Positions 8,284 to 13,669 of a stretch of 13,669 bases of DNA are shown in pieces; within the stretch, counting starts at the first letter, position 1; the number at the start of each line of letters is the position of its first letter. The stretch is from an uncultured Ruminococcus sp. (GTDB taxonomy: Bacteria; Bacillota; Clostridia; Oscillospirales; Ruminococcaceae): NCBI GenBank assembly GCA_937926145.1, contig CALANW010000048.1, forward strand, positions 1-13,669. Reading direction: 5' to 3'. The translations under genes and the position numbers were made by a program. The notes below the pieces were generated by a model. That model did no database searches. It was not told where the DNA came from and saw only the letters and a program-made list of their open reading frames with translations.

Positions 8284-8312
8284 TGGACATTTATTAACCT
8301 TTGTGTTATAAT
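8284..8312 (+). promoter_or_regulatory. Promoter of the AraC-family regulator
   Basis: -35 TGGACA (8284-8289) and extended -10 TGTTATAAT (hexamer 8307-8312) are 17 bases apart. The predicted start site is near 8319, leaving a leader of only about 14 bases. This argues against the TTG at 8318 as initiation codon. Confidence 0.7.
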
Positions 8313-8320
8313 ATAGCTTG

Positions 8321-8326
8321 GGTGAT
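8321..8326 (+). promoter_or_regulatory. Ribosome binding site of the AraC-family regulator
   Basis: GGTGAT matches the 3' half of the AGGAGGTGAT anti-16S consensus and lies six bases before ATG 8333. It supports that start over the upstream in-frame TTG at 8318. Confidence 0.6.
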
Positions 8327-8332
8327 GCAAAA

Positions 8333-9184
8333 ATGATAGCAAAATATGAACAAAGCGTTCTCTCGGGACGTTCGCAGGTTTCCGTCCAGCGCTACGAGGG
8401 CTTGCAGAATCTTCCGCACTGGCACATCGAAAGCGAGCTTATCTTCGCCGAAAAAGGCTCTGCCGAAGTTATGACGGACAACAATTTGTACGGCTTATCC
8501 GAGGGATACTGCGTTTTTATACGAAGCGGAGCTGTGCATTACATCAAAGCCGAATCGGACAGTGTTATCTCCGTTATGAAGATAGATTCCCAACTCATCT
8601 CAGCCGAATTCGGAACGCTCGTGCCCGTCTGCCCTTTGCTCGAAAAGAAATATGACGTTTATGAAACCTTTGAGAAAATAGGACAAGAGATATCCAACGG
8701 CGAAAAATATTACGAGGTTATATGCTCGGGACTTGCGCTCACTCTGACCGCCGAAATTTTCCGAAGCGAAAAGACCTCTTCGGCGGAAATTTCTTCGGGC
8801 AGCGGAGCATACAAAAAGCTTCTGCGGCTCATTTCCGAGCGCTTTGCCGACATAACCTTTGACGAAGCGGCAGAAATAATGTGCTTCAGCAAGCCTTATT
8901 TCTCGAAATATTTCCGCCGAATGTCGGGAATGACCTTTTCTGAGTATCTCAACATCGTCCGAGTGAGCGAAGCCGTGAAAATGCTCTCAAAAGGCGGTAT
9001 GTCCGCAGGAGAAACTGCCGTCGCGGCAGGTTTCGGCACGATACGAAGCTTTAACCGAGTTTTCAAGCAGTACACAGGTTATACACCGCGCGAACTGCCC
9101 GATGATTTCGTCTTTATCGGCGAAGATCAGGGCACAAGCAGCGACAGCTTCGACCCTACGCTTCCCGTTTCAAAAATATTGTAA
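8333..9184 (+). CDS. AraC-family transcriptional regulator, probable arabinose operon regulator
   Basis: A 283-residue protein with an N-terminal cupin-like sensor (about 5-90, HWHIESELIF at the usual sugar-pocket strand) and a C-terminal AraC/XylS double helix-turn-helix. The first HTH is around ITFDEAAEIMCFSKPYFSKY (174-193) and the second around SAGETAVAAGFGTIRSFNRV (224-243), ending with the family signature FKQYTGYTPREL (244-255). An unusual tail of about 28 residues, acidic and serine-rich, follows. It is divergent from araA with overlapping control space, which implies that it regulates that operon, probably as an activator responding to L-arabinose or an oligosaccharide. The ATG at 8333 is chosen from GGTGAT and the promoter position; TTG 8318 would sit on the transcript start. 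Family certain, effector inferred. Confidence 0.92.
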   Translation: MIAKYEQSVLSGRSQVSVQRYEGLQNLPHWHIESELIFAEKGSAEVMTDNNLYGLSEGYCVFIRSGAVHYIKAESDSVISVMKIDSQLISAEFGTLVPVCPLLEKKYDVYETFEKIGQEISNGEKYYEVICSGLALTLTAEIFRSEKTSSAEISSGSGAYKKLLRLISERFADITFDEAAEIMCFSKPYFSKYFRRMSGMTFSEYLNIVRVSEAVKMLSKGGMSAGETAVAAGFGTIRSFNRVFKQYTGYTPRELPDDFVFIGEDQGTSSDSFDPTLPVSKIL

Positions 9185-9229
9185 AAAACGAGCATTCCGC
9201 AGTCTTTTCGATGCGAAATGCTCGTTTTT
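9184..9229. terminator. Bidirectional intrinsic terminator between convergent genes
   Basis: A 13-bp perfect stem (9184-9196 with 9217-9229, core CGAGCATT/AATGCTCG) is topped, after one C.A mismatch, by a further CGCA/TGCG stem. Runs of T follow on both strands (TTTTTCTT rightward, TTTTTTAC leftward). It begins within the regulator stop codon and lies 22 bases beyond the stop of the FecR-domain gene, so it ends both transcripts. Confidence 0.9.
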
Positions 9230-9251
9230 CTTAGCCTATATCCCGTTGTGA

Positions 9252-10613
9252 TTACGGATTCATAGATGGATCGTCTGTCGGATAGTCCGTCGGAAATTCC
9301 TTCGGTGTTGTTGCTGTGTAGGAAACGTTCGTAAATCGTATTGGAGTATCGTCCGGATCGGTCGGAGGCGTTGTATCCACTGTTGTTACCGTTGTTTTTT
9401 CAGTGGCTTTTTCAGTGACTTCTTCAGCCTTTTCCGTTGTGGGTTCGGCAGGTGTTTTGGTTGTCGTTGTCACTGTTGTCGTTGTTGTTTCTTCGGTCGC
9501 CTTTTGGGGTTTCTTTGTATTTTTTGCCGTTTTTTCCGTCGTCGAAACGGTAGTCTTTTCTGTAGACGCAGGCTTCGTTGTCGGCTTTATCTGCGGTACA
9601 TACGCTGATGTATCGGGATCGGTAGTTACCGTCGTGACCGGTGCAGCGGTGATAGTGGTTTCCTCCTCGGGTTCCGTTGTTTCGGGAATCGTTGTTACCG
9701 CTGTTGTCGTTGTCTGAGATGTTGTGACAGGCATTGTAACAGCACTTTCGGTCTGCGGTTCAAAACCTCTCAAATTTTCGAGAACTTCATTATTCAGCGG
9801 CATGATCGCTTCATCATTTGAGCGGAGAGCGGTATTTTTTATTGCCGAGGAAATACTGTCATAATCTATATCAAAAGTCGGGTCTTCTCCGTCCTTTACG
9901 ATATAGAAGCCGCCGCCCTTCTTATCGGGAATAATGAATTTTGATGTTCCGTCGATCTCGGCAGGGTTGCCGCTGTATTCATTCGGCTCGGTGCAGATCA
10001 TAACACCGCCGCCTGCGGGAGTGAGAGCTTTTTTGTCCGTTCGGTTGCCCTTATTGTCGATAAGCTCTATCTCGACCTTGCCTTGAAGAGTATTTTCGTT
10101 AATCATATAAACGCCGTCATCGTCCTCTTCGACAGAAACGATGAAACTCGTTCCTCTGACTGCCATTGTAGCTTTCGGCGTTGCGACTTCGTATGAGGAC
10201 TTTTCCGAGAGCGGATTGGTTATCTCGTTAAGTATAGAACCTTGTTTGAGGTCAATGGACGTTCTGCTGTCGGCGGCTGTTCCCGACGCATTCAGTTCAA
10301 GTACCGTTCCGCTGTCGAGCAGGATATATTTATCATCATCGAGCGAAATCCTGATAGTGCTTTCATCGCCGACGGTGAGCGTATCTCCGCTTTCAAGGTT
10401 CATTCCCGTATATGCGTCCAGCTCGCCCGAGCCGTCCCTTTCAACTATCGCACTTCCCGTTAGTTCAAAAACTTTCATAACTCGATATGCTTCTTCTCGG
10501 GTCATTGCAATGCCTATCCCTGCGGCAGTTCCGCCCGTAACCGCAACTGCGGCGCAGACCATTACCACTTTTGCCTTCAATGTCATTGCTGCCAAAGCGC
10601 TTTTTACACCCAT
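9252..10613 (-). CDS. FecR-domain membrane-anchored protein with long Thr/Pro-rich tail
   Basis: A 453-residue protein. A basic N-terminus and hydrophobic helix (about 13-37) suggest a signal anchor or uncleaved signal peptide placing the rest outside the membrane. Residues about 48-200 read as a FecR domain, with the typical GD.L/STIRISLDDDKYILLDSGT region and the motif TPKATMAVRGTSFIVSV (145-161). Residues about 290-425 are a low-complexity Thr/Pro/Glu/Lys stalk with runs of threonine, followed by a short Tyr/Pro/Asp tail. No LPXTG, dockerin or second membrane segment is seen. GGAGG (10623-10627) lies nine bases before the ATG. No TonB receptor or ECF sigma factor, the classical FecR partners, is nearby; the neighbour is a CHASE2 cyclase, a gene type often found with FecR-domain proteins. 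A c-di-GMP-I riboswitch precedes it. Function unknown; an envelope structural or sensing role is inferred. Confidence 0.88.
   Translation of the reverse strand: MGVKSALAAMTLKAKVVMVCAAVAVTGGTAAGIGIAMTREEAYRVMKVFELTGSAIVERDGSGELDAYTGMNLESGDTLTVGDESTIRISLDDDKYILLDSGTVLELNASGTAADSRTSIDLKQGSILNEITNPLSEKSSYEVATPKATMAVRGTSFIVSVEEDDDGVYMINENTLQGKVEIELIDNKGNRTDKKALTPAGGGVMICTEPNEYSGNPAEIDGTSKFIIPDKKGGGFYIVKDGEDPTFDIDYDSISSAIKNTALRSNDEAIMPLNNEVLENLRGFEPQTESAVTMPVTTSQTTTTAVTTIPETTEPEEETTITAAPVTTVTTDPDTSAYVPQIKPTTKPASTEKTTVSTTEKTAKNTKKPQKATEETTTTTVTTTTKTPAEPTTEKAEEVTEKATEKTTVTTVDTTPPTDPDDTPIRFTNVSYTATTPKEFPTDYPTDDPSMNP
9340..9745 (-). repeat. Low-complexity Thr-codon region of the FecR-domain gene
   Basis: This segment encodes the Thr/Pro/Glu/Lys stalk. 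On the plus strand it is dominated by gtt/gtc/ggt triplets, the complement of threonine codons. It is degenerate rather than an exact tandem array, but runs of up to five threonine codons make it prone to slippage and length variation. Confidence 0.7.
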
Positions 10614-10627
10614 TTTATATCGCCTCC

Positions 10628-10707
10628 AAAAATAAAAAGGAAGTATGCAGTCGAAACTGCATCATCGGGTCGATCCCCTACAAATGCAGCCCGACCGCCA
10701 TACTTCC
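10628..10707 (-). terminator. Riboswitch-controlled intrinsic terminator
   Basis: On the minus strand GGAAGTATGgCGGTCG (10707-10692) pairs with CGACTGCATACTTCC (10653-10639). That is 15 pairs including one G.U and one bulged G, followed at once by TTTTTATTTTT (10638-10628) and then the GGAGG of the FecR-domain gene. The 5' arm is also the 3' side of the aptamer P3 helix, so terminator and folded aptamer exclude each other. A smaller alternative hairpin (ATGCAGT-TTCG-ACTGCAT) nests in the same region. Confidence 0.82.
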
Positions 10708-10775
10708 GAAATGATCTGAAAAGTTTAGGCTCGTGCTTTGCGCCGCCGATTTTCATCGGTTTTGCCTTTTATTTG
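10681..10775 (-). ncRNA. Cyclic-di-GMP-I (GEMM-I) riboswitch aptamer
   Basis: Read on the minus strand, the leader has the GEMM-I order of elements. P1 is CAAAT (10775-10771) with ATTTG (10685-10681). The conserved GGCAAAACC comes next. P2 is CCGAT-GAAA-ATCGG (10759-10746), with a GNRA tetraloop. Then come the invariant CGCAAAGC (10742-10735) and GCCTAAA (10730-10724). P3 is ACTTTT/GGAAGT, closed by a CCTAA...TATGG tetraloop-receptor motif that would dock the GAAA loop. GGTCGGGCTGC follows before P1 closes. The base corresponding to the ligand-contacting G20 of the Vc2 aptamer appears to be G, which predicts c-di-GMP rather than 3',3'-cGAMP. It starts about two bases after the predicted transcript start and controls the FecR-domain gene. 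The assignment is by eye from consensus. Confidence 0.88.
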
Positions 10776-10783
10776 TTGTTTGA

Positions 10784-10812
10784 ATTATATCACATATATG
10801 TAATTATTGCAA
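10784..10812 (-). promoter_or_regulatory. Promoter of the riboswitch/FecR-domain transcript
   Basis: An extended -10, TGATATAAT (hexamer 10789-10784), lies 17 bases from a weak -35, TTGCAA (10812-10807). Start of transcription is predicted near 10777, directly before riboswitch P1. Two 10-bp palindromes overlap it: ACATATATGT in the spacer (10792-10801) and TATTGCAATA over the -35 (10805-10814). Confidence 0.65.
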
Positions 10813-10814
10813 TA

Positions 10815-10918
10815 GTCAAATAACAATTTTGTAACAAAGTTAAAAAATATATCTAATATTTGCAATTATTGATGATAAAACCTACAACAGCAACACACAA
10901 TGCTAACACGCTAAATCG
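10815..10918. other. AT-rich intergenic stretch without recognised feature
   Basis: About 100 bases lie between the end of the TIM-barrel gene and the FecR-domain promoter. I see no convincing ORF, RNA gene or intrinsic terminator. The cyclase/TIM-barrel transcript may therefore read into the riboswitch region. A second TTGCAA occurs at 10859-10864. Confidence 0.5.
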
Positions 10919-11704
10919 TCACAACACTCCGAGTTTCGTCAAAAATTCCGCCGAACGGCACTGATTTTCTATAGAAGAAGTTTCAATAAGCACAGTTTTC
11001 GCCGCGGAAAGCTTCTCTTCAAAGCAAACCTTGAAATGCTCCCAATCTATCTTTCCGTCGCCGACTGCAAGGTGAAGATCGTTTTCAAGGTCATTATCAT
11101 TAATATGTATATGCTTTGCATAAGGTGCGACCGCTTCTGCCCAGCCGTCAATATCCGAGCCGTAAACTGCGGCGTGAGCGTAGTCAAAGCATACACCGAA
11201 ATTGGGCATATCCGCAAGCCGCCTTGCAATTCCGCAGAGCATATCGGGCGTTCTGTCGAACATATTCTCCATATAAATTTCAAGGTCGGGATATAGCGGC
11301 AGGACTTTCCGCCAGAAGCTTTCGTTGATATCGAGCCAGCTTTTGATATAGCTTTCGGAAGTGAGGTCGGGGTTATGATTCGTATGGAAAACAACACCGC
11401 GCGCACCTATTTTCCGCGCAATATCAAGGCTCGTAACAACGCGCTCTTCGGAAATTTTGCGGATCTTTTTATCGCTGCTGAAAACAAGCACATCGAAAAA
11501 TGCGCCGTGCATCGTGCAGTATTCGGGGAGCTTCTGCGATTTGTACCTGCTCACTATCTCATCGGTAAGTTTTTCATCGTCCATAACATCGGGGATAAAA
11601 AAGTCGTTGTATTCAAAGCCGAAGCCGTACTCTTCCGCAAGCGCAAGGCTTTTCGGCAGTTCATCAAACTTGGGGATTATAAGAAATTTACACTGTTTCT
11701 GCAT
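10919..11704 (-). CDS. Sugar phosphate isomerase/epimerase-like TIM-barrel protein (AP endonuclease 2 fold)
   Basis: A 261-residue cytoplasmic protein of the xylose-isomerase-like TIM-barrel superfamily. Metal and catalytic candidates are all in place: His66 (MHGAF), His107 (VVFHTNH), Glu146 (YMENMF), Asp174 and His177 (CFDYAHA), His200 and Asp203 (HIHINDND), His211 and the following GDGKIDW loop (215-221), and Glu241 (LIETSS). Relatives isomerise or epimerise sugars, inositols or hydroxypyruvate, or cleave abasic DNA; this sequence alone does not say which. Its ATG lies inside the 3' end of the cyclase gene with a 17-base overlap in another frame, so the two are cotranscribed and probably translationally coupled. 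The AGGAG of the initiation region is within the cyclase coding sequence. Fold is secure, substrate unknown. Confidence 0.88.
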   Translation of the reverse strand: MQKQCKFLIIPKFDELPKSLALAEEYGFGFEYNDFFIPDVMDDEKLTDEIVSRYKSQKLPEYCTMHGAFFDVLVFSSDKKIRKISEERVVTSLDIARKIGARGVVFHTNHNPDLTSESYIKSWLDINESFWRKVLPLYPDLEIYMENMFDRTPDMLCGIARRLADMPNFGVCFDYAHAAVYGSDIDGWAEAVAPYAKHIHINDNDLENDLHLAVGDGKIDWEHFKVCFEEKLSAAKTVLIETSSIENQCRSAEFLTKLGVL

Positions 11705-13511
11705 TTTTCAGCTCCTCCGTTTTCGTTTCGGCACTTTCGTTCAGACCCGTGAGGGAATAGACAAAAACGCCCTTGGATTTGCCTTTCAGCGGAATTTCGC
11801 CGATAGGTTCGACAGTCACTCTGTCCTTCACCTGCAAGTAGACATTCTCGCTGATAAGCACCTGACCGCGCTTTGCGTTCGATTCAAGACGCGCGGCGGT
11901 GTTGACGGTATCGCCTATCGCCGTATAGTCCATACGGAAATCGCAGCCGATATTTCCGACGACGGCAGGTCCGCAGTTCACGCCTACGCCGAACGCTACC
12001 GATTTTCCGTATTTTTCTTGGAACTTGCTTTCAATAGCGTTTCCGCCGCAGACGATATCCCAAGCGGTCTTGACGGCTTTGTAAACATAATCGTCAAGAT
12101 CGAACGGAGCGTTGAAAACTGCCATTGTTGCGTCACCGATGAACTTGTCGAGCGTTCCGCCGTTGCTGAATATCGCGTTCGTTGTGAGGTTCAGATAGCT
12201 GTTGAGGATATCAACGACCTGCTCAGGTTCAAGGCTTTCCGACATTGGAGTGAATCCTCGGATATCAACGAAAAGCACTGCGATATCACGATTTTCTCCA
12301 CCGAGCTTGATATGATAATTGCCCGTTTTTGCAATCTCCTCAACGACCTGCGGAGCAACATACTTCTTGAATGCGGCTGTTATCTTGCGCTTTTCGGCGG
12401 CTTCTTCGACATATTTTCTTACTATATTTATAAGGTAGCCAAGCACTGCGAAAAGCGGCGCATAAAGTATCGGGAATATCGTTCCTGCACTGTTGAATGC
12501 AATTCCGCCGCCAACACAGCCTGCCGCCGTGATAATGACGATAGGTGTCGAGAATTTCATTTTTAGCTTTCGGGAAAGGATATACACACAGCAGGCAACA
12601 ATTGCCGCAGTAAGTGCCGAAACAGCTCTTCCGACGGGAACGGGATATTTTCCGTCAAGCAGACCTTGAACGATATTTGCGTGAATTTCCGCACCGAACA
12701 TCTGGTCAGCGCAGGCAGGCACGGAAAACTGATCCTGCAATCCCGAAGCATAAGCGCCTACTATTACTATACAGTCGGTGAATATCTTCGGGTCAACCGT
12801 GCCGTCGAGCAAACTGCAAAGCGGAATATGCTCATAATCGGACGGCTTGCCTGCATAGCTTATCCACATTCTGCCGCTGTTGTCGAGCGCAGGGGTATTC
12901 TCACTTATGCCGAGATATGCGCAGTACGCCGAATAGGTCTGCGCGGCGAAGCTTCTATATACAGTACCGTCCTTTTCCGCCGAAAGCAGAGCCGAACGGA
13001 CTATGCCGTCCTCATCGGGTGCGGCGTTGACGAAGCCCGTTTTCACAACATCTGCAATGATAGGCTGTTCAACTTCCTCGATATTGAAATGGTCGATATA
13101 AGACTTGCCGTTTTCGTCCGTTTTATAGGCGGTATTGTAGTTTATGTACGAGCCTGCAACGACGCGTCCGCTCTTTTCACAGGCTTCTTTCAGCGCTTTG
13201 TCGCCCTGCCCGTCCATATCGCCGAACACCATTATATCAAGCGAGATAACGGCAGGATATTCGCCAAGCTTGTCGATAACATCGGCATAGACGCTCCTTG
13301 ACCAAGTGCCGAAAGGTCCAATTTCCTGCAAAGTTTTATCGTCTATCGCAAGAATTTTTATCTTGTTGTTGATGCCTCTGTGCGGCTGATAGAGCCTATC
13401 GCGCAGGAGGCTGTCAAAGGAATAGAAAACATCATAAAATGCCACTAAAAAAGTCAGCGCAAACATTACCGCCGCTTCTATCGCCGTCATGGTCTTTGAT
13501 CTTCGTTTCAC
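11688..13511 (-). CDS. CHASE2-domain class III adenylate/guanylate cyclase, membrane bound
   Basis: A 607-residue sensor cyclase. A basic N-terminus and first membrane helix (about 9-32) lead to an extracytoplasmic CHASE2 sensor domain (about 33-288). Three closely spaced membrane helices follow (about 293-313, 320-339 and 343-364), then a short linker and the cytoplasmic class III cyclase domain (about 405-590). Metal-binding Asp416 (FVDIRGFT) and Asp460 (KFIGDATMA), base-selecting Lys456 and Thr530 (DYTAIGD), and transition-state Asn537 and Arg541 (TVNTAARLE) are all present. It should therefore be active, and the Lys/Thr pair predicts cAMP from ATP (class IIIb pattern). The GTG at 13511 is preferred: GGAGG (13517-13521) is five bases upstream. 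An in-frame ATG at 13547 and one at 13490 lack suitable sites. Signal unknown. It heads an operon with the overlapping TIM-barrel gene. Confidence 0.92.
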   Translation of the reverse strand: MKRRSKTMTAIEAAVMFALTFLVAFYDVFYSFDSLLRDRLYQPHRGINNKIKILAIDDKTLQEIGPFGTWSRSVYADVIDKLGEYPAVISLDIMVFGDMDGQGDKALKEACEKSGRVVAGSYINYNTAYKTDENGKSYIDHFNIEEVEQPIIADVVKTGFVNAAPDEDGIVRSALLSAEKDGTVYRSFAAQTYSAYCAYLGISENTPALDNSGRMWISYAGKPSDYEHIPLCSLLDGTVDPKIFTDCIVIVGAYASGLQDQFSVPACADQMFGAEIHANIVQGLLDGKYPVPVGRAVSALTAAIVACCVYILSRKLKMKFSTPIVIITAAGCVGGGIAFNSAGTIFPILYAPLFAVLGYLINIVRKYVEEAAEKRKITAAFKKYVAPQVVEEIAKTGNYHIKLGGENRDIAVLFVDIRGFTPMSESLEPEQVVDILNSYLNLTTNAIFSNGGTLDKFIGDATMAVFNAPFDLDDYVYKAVKTAWDIVCGGNAIESKFQEKYGKSVAFGVGVNCGPAVVGNIGCDFRMDYTAIGDTVNTAARLESNAKRGQVLISENVYLQVKDRVTVEPIGEIPLKGKSKGVFVYSLTGLNESAETKTEELKNAETV

Positions 13512-13516
13512 ATTGC

Positions 13517-13521
13517 CCTCC
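13517..13521 (-). promoter_or_regulatory. Cyclase ribosome binding site deciding a GTG start
   Basis: GGAGG lies five bases before GTG 13511. An ATG overlaps the GTG by two bases in another frame but is followed directly by TGA. The ATG at 13547 has no purine-rich site upstream, and ATG 13490 is 26 bases from this GGAGG. Confidence 0.7.
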
Positions 13522-13561
13522 GTTACAAAAAAATAACACTTTATCATAATCTTACTGCGTT

Positions 13562-13590
13562 ATTATAGCATATTTCAAATAATTTGTCAC
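13562..13590 (-). promoter_or_regulatory. Promoter of the cyclase/TIM-barrel operon
   Basis: On the minus strand, -35 GTGACA (13590-13585) is 17 bases from -10 TATAAT (13567-13562), which is preceded by TGC as an extended -10. The start site is predicted near 13555, giving a leader of about 44 bases. Confidence 0.75.
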
Positions 13591-13629
13591 TATATTTTTA
13601 TAAAATTTTATATTTTTTTGAAATAACTA

Positions 13630-13658
13630 TTTACAAAGCCAATAAACTATGCTATAAT
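13630..13658 (+). promoter_or_regulatory. Divergent rightward promoter of a gene beyond the window
   Basis: -35 TTTACA (13630-13635) and extended -10 TGCTATAAT (hexamer 13653-13658) are 17 bases apart. It points out of the window, so an unseen plus-strand gene probably starts just beyond 13669. Confidence 0.65.
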
Positions 13659-13669
13659 AATATCGAATT

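Noticed and set aside
8318..8332. TTG start five codons upstream for the AraC-family regulator
   Set aside because: It falls on the predicted transcription start and lacks an RBS; ATG 8333 follows GGTGAT.
9403..9717. Valine-rich plus-strand frame that could look like a membrane protein
   Set aside because: It is the reverse complement of the Thr-codon stalk of the FecR-domain gene, where threonine codons read as valine codons.
10681..10775. 3',3'-cGAMP-selective GEMM variant
   Set aside because: That subclass changes the ligand-contacting G20 to A. Here the corresponding base before CAAAACC appears to be G, so c-di-GMP is the better reading, though binding was not tested.
1..13669. tRNA or rRNA genes, CRISPR arrays, insertion sequences, prophage or attachment sites
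   Set aside because: No cloverleaf, spaced direct-repeat array, transposase or integrase frame, or long terminal inverted repeat was seen on either strand.

Overview
The window looks like a chromosomal segment of a Gram-positive, fibre-degrading Clostridia member, most like Ruminococcus/Oscillospiraceae. The reasons are consensus sigma-A promoters, strong GGAGG ribosome binding sites, an AT-rich intergenic background around near-balanced coding GC, an arabinose/hemicellulose operon, and a poly-threonine linker of the kind common in ruminococcal surface proteins. The species assignment is inference. All genes but one lie on the minus strand.

Left two thirds (1-8180, minus strand): an L-arabinose operon read from right to left. 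The order is araA (isomerase), a cytoplasmic alpha/beta-hydrolase esterase, an FGGY kinase (probable L-ribulokinase), araD (4-epimerase), and a large GH2 glycosidase with tandem C-terminal carbohydrate-binding-like modules. Gaps are 1 to 25 bases, and several ribosome binding sites overlap the preceding stop codon, so this is one transcript. A further ribosome binding site and ATG overlap the end of the GH2 gene, but that frame stops after nine codons, just before the window edge. The operon would deacetylate and trim imported arabinose-containing oligosaccharides, then convert L-arabinose to D-xylulose 5-phosphate.

Middle (8181-9230): a divergent, AraC-family regulator gene reads rightward. 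Back-to-back consensus promoters for araA and the regulator share a 152-base intergenic region. A bidirectional hairpin terminator separates the regulator from the next, convergent gene.

Right third (9230-13669, minus strand): a signalling region. A membrane-bound CHASE2 class III nucleotide cyclase overlaps by 17 bases a xylose-isomerase-like TIM-barrel gene. Downstream is a FecR-domain protein with a long Thr/Pro-rich tail. Its leader carries what I read as a complete cyclic-di-GMP-I (GEMM-I) riboswitch: extended -10 promoter, aptamer, overlapping terminator, then RBS. This is the most notable element. It suggests that c-di-GMP switches on an envelope protein encoded next to a probable cAMP-producing sensor. 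The right edge holds divergent promoters for the cyclase and for an unseen gene beyond the window.
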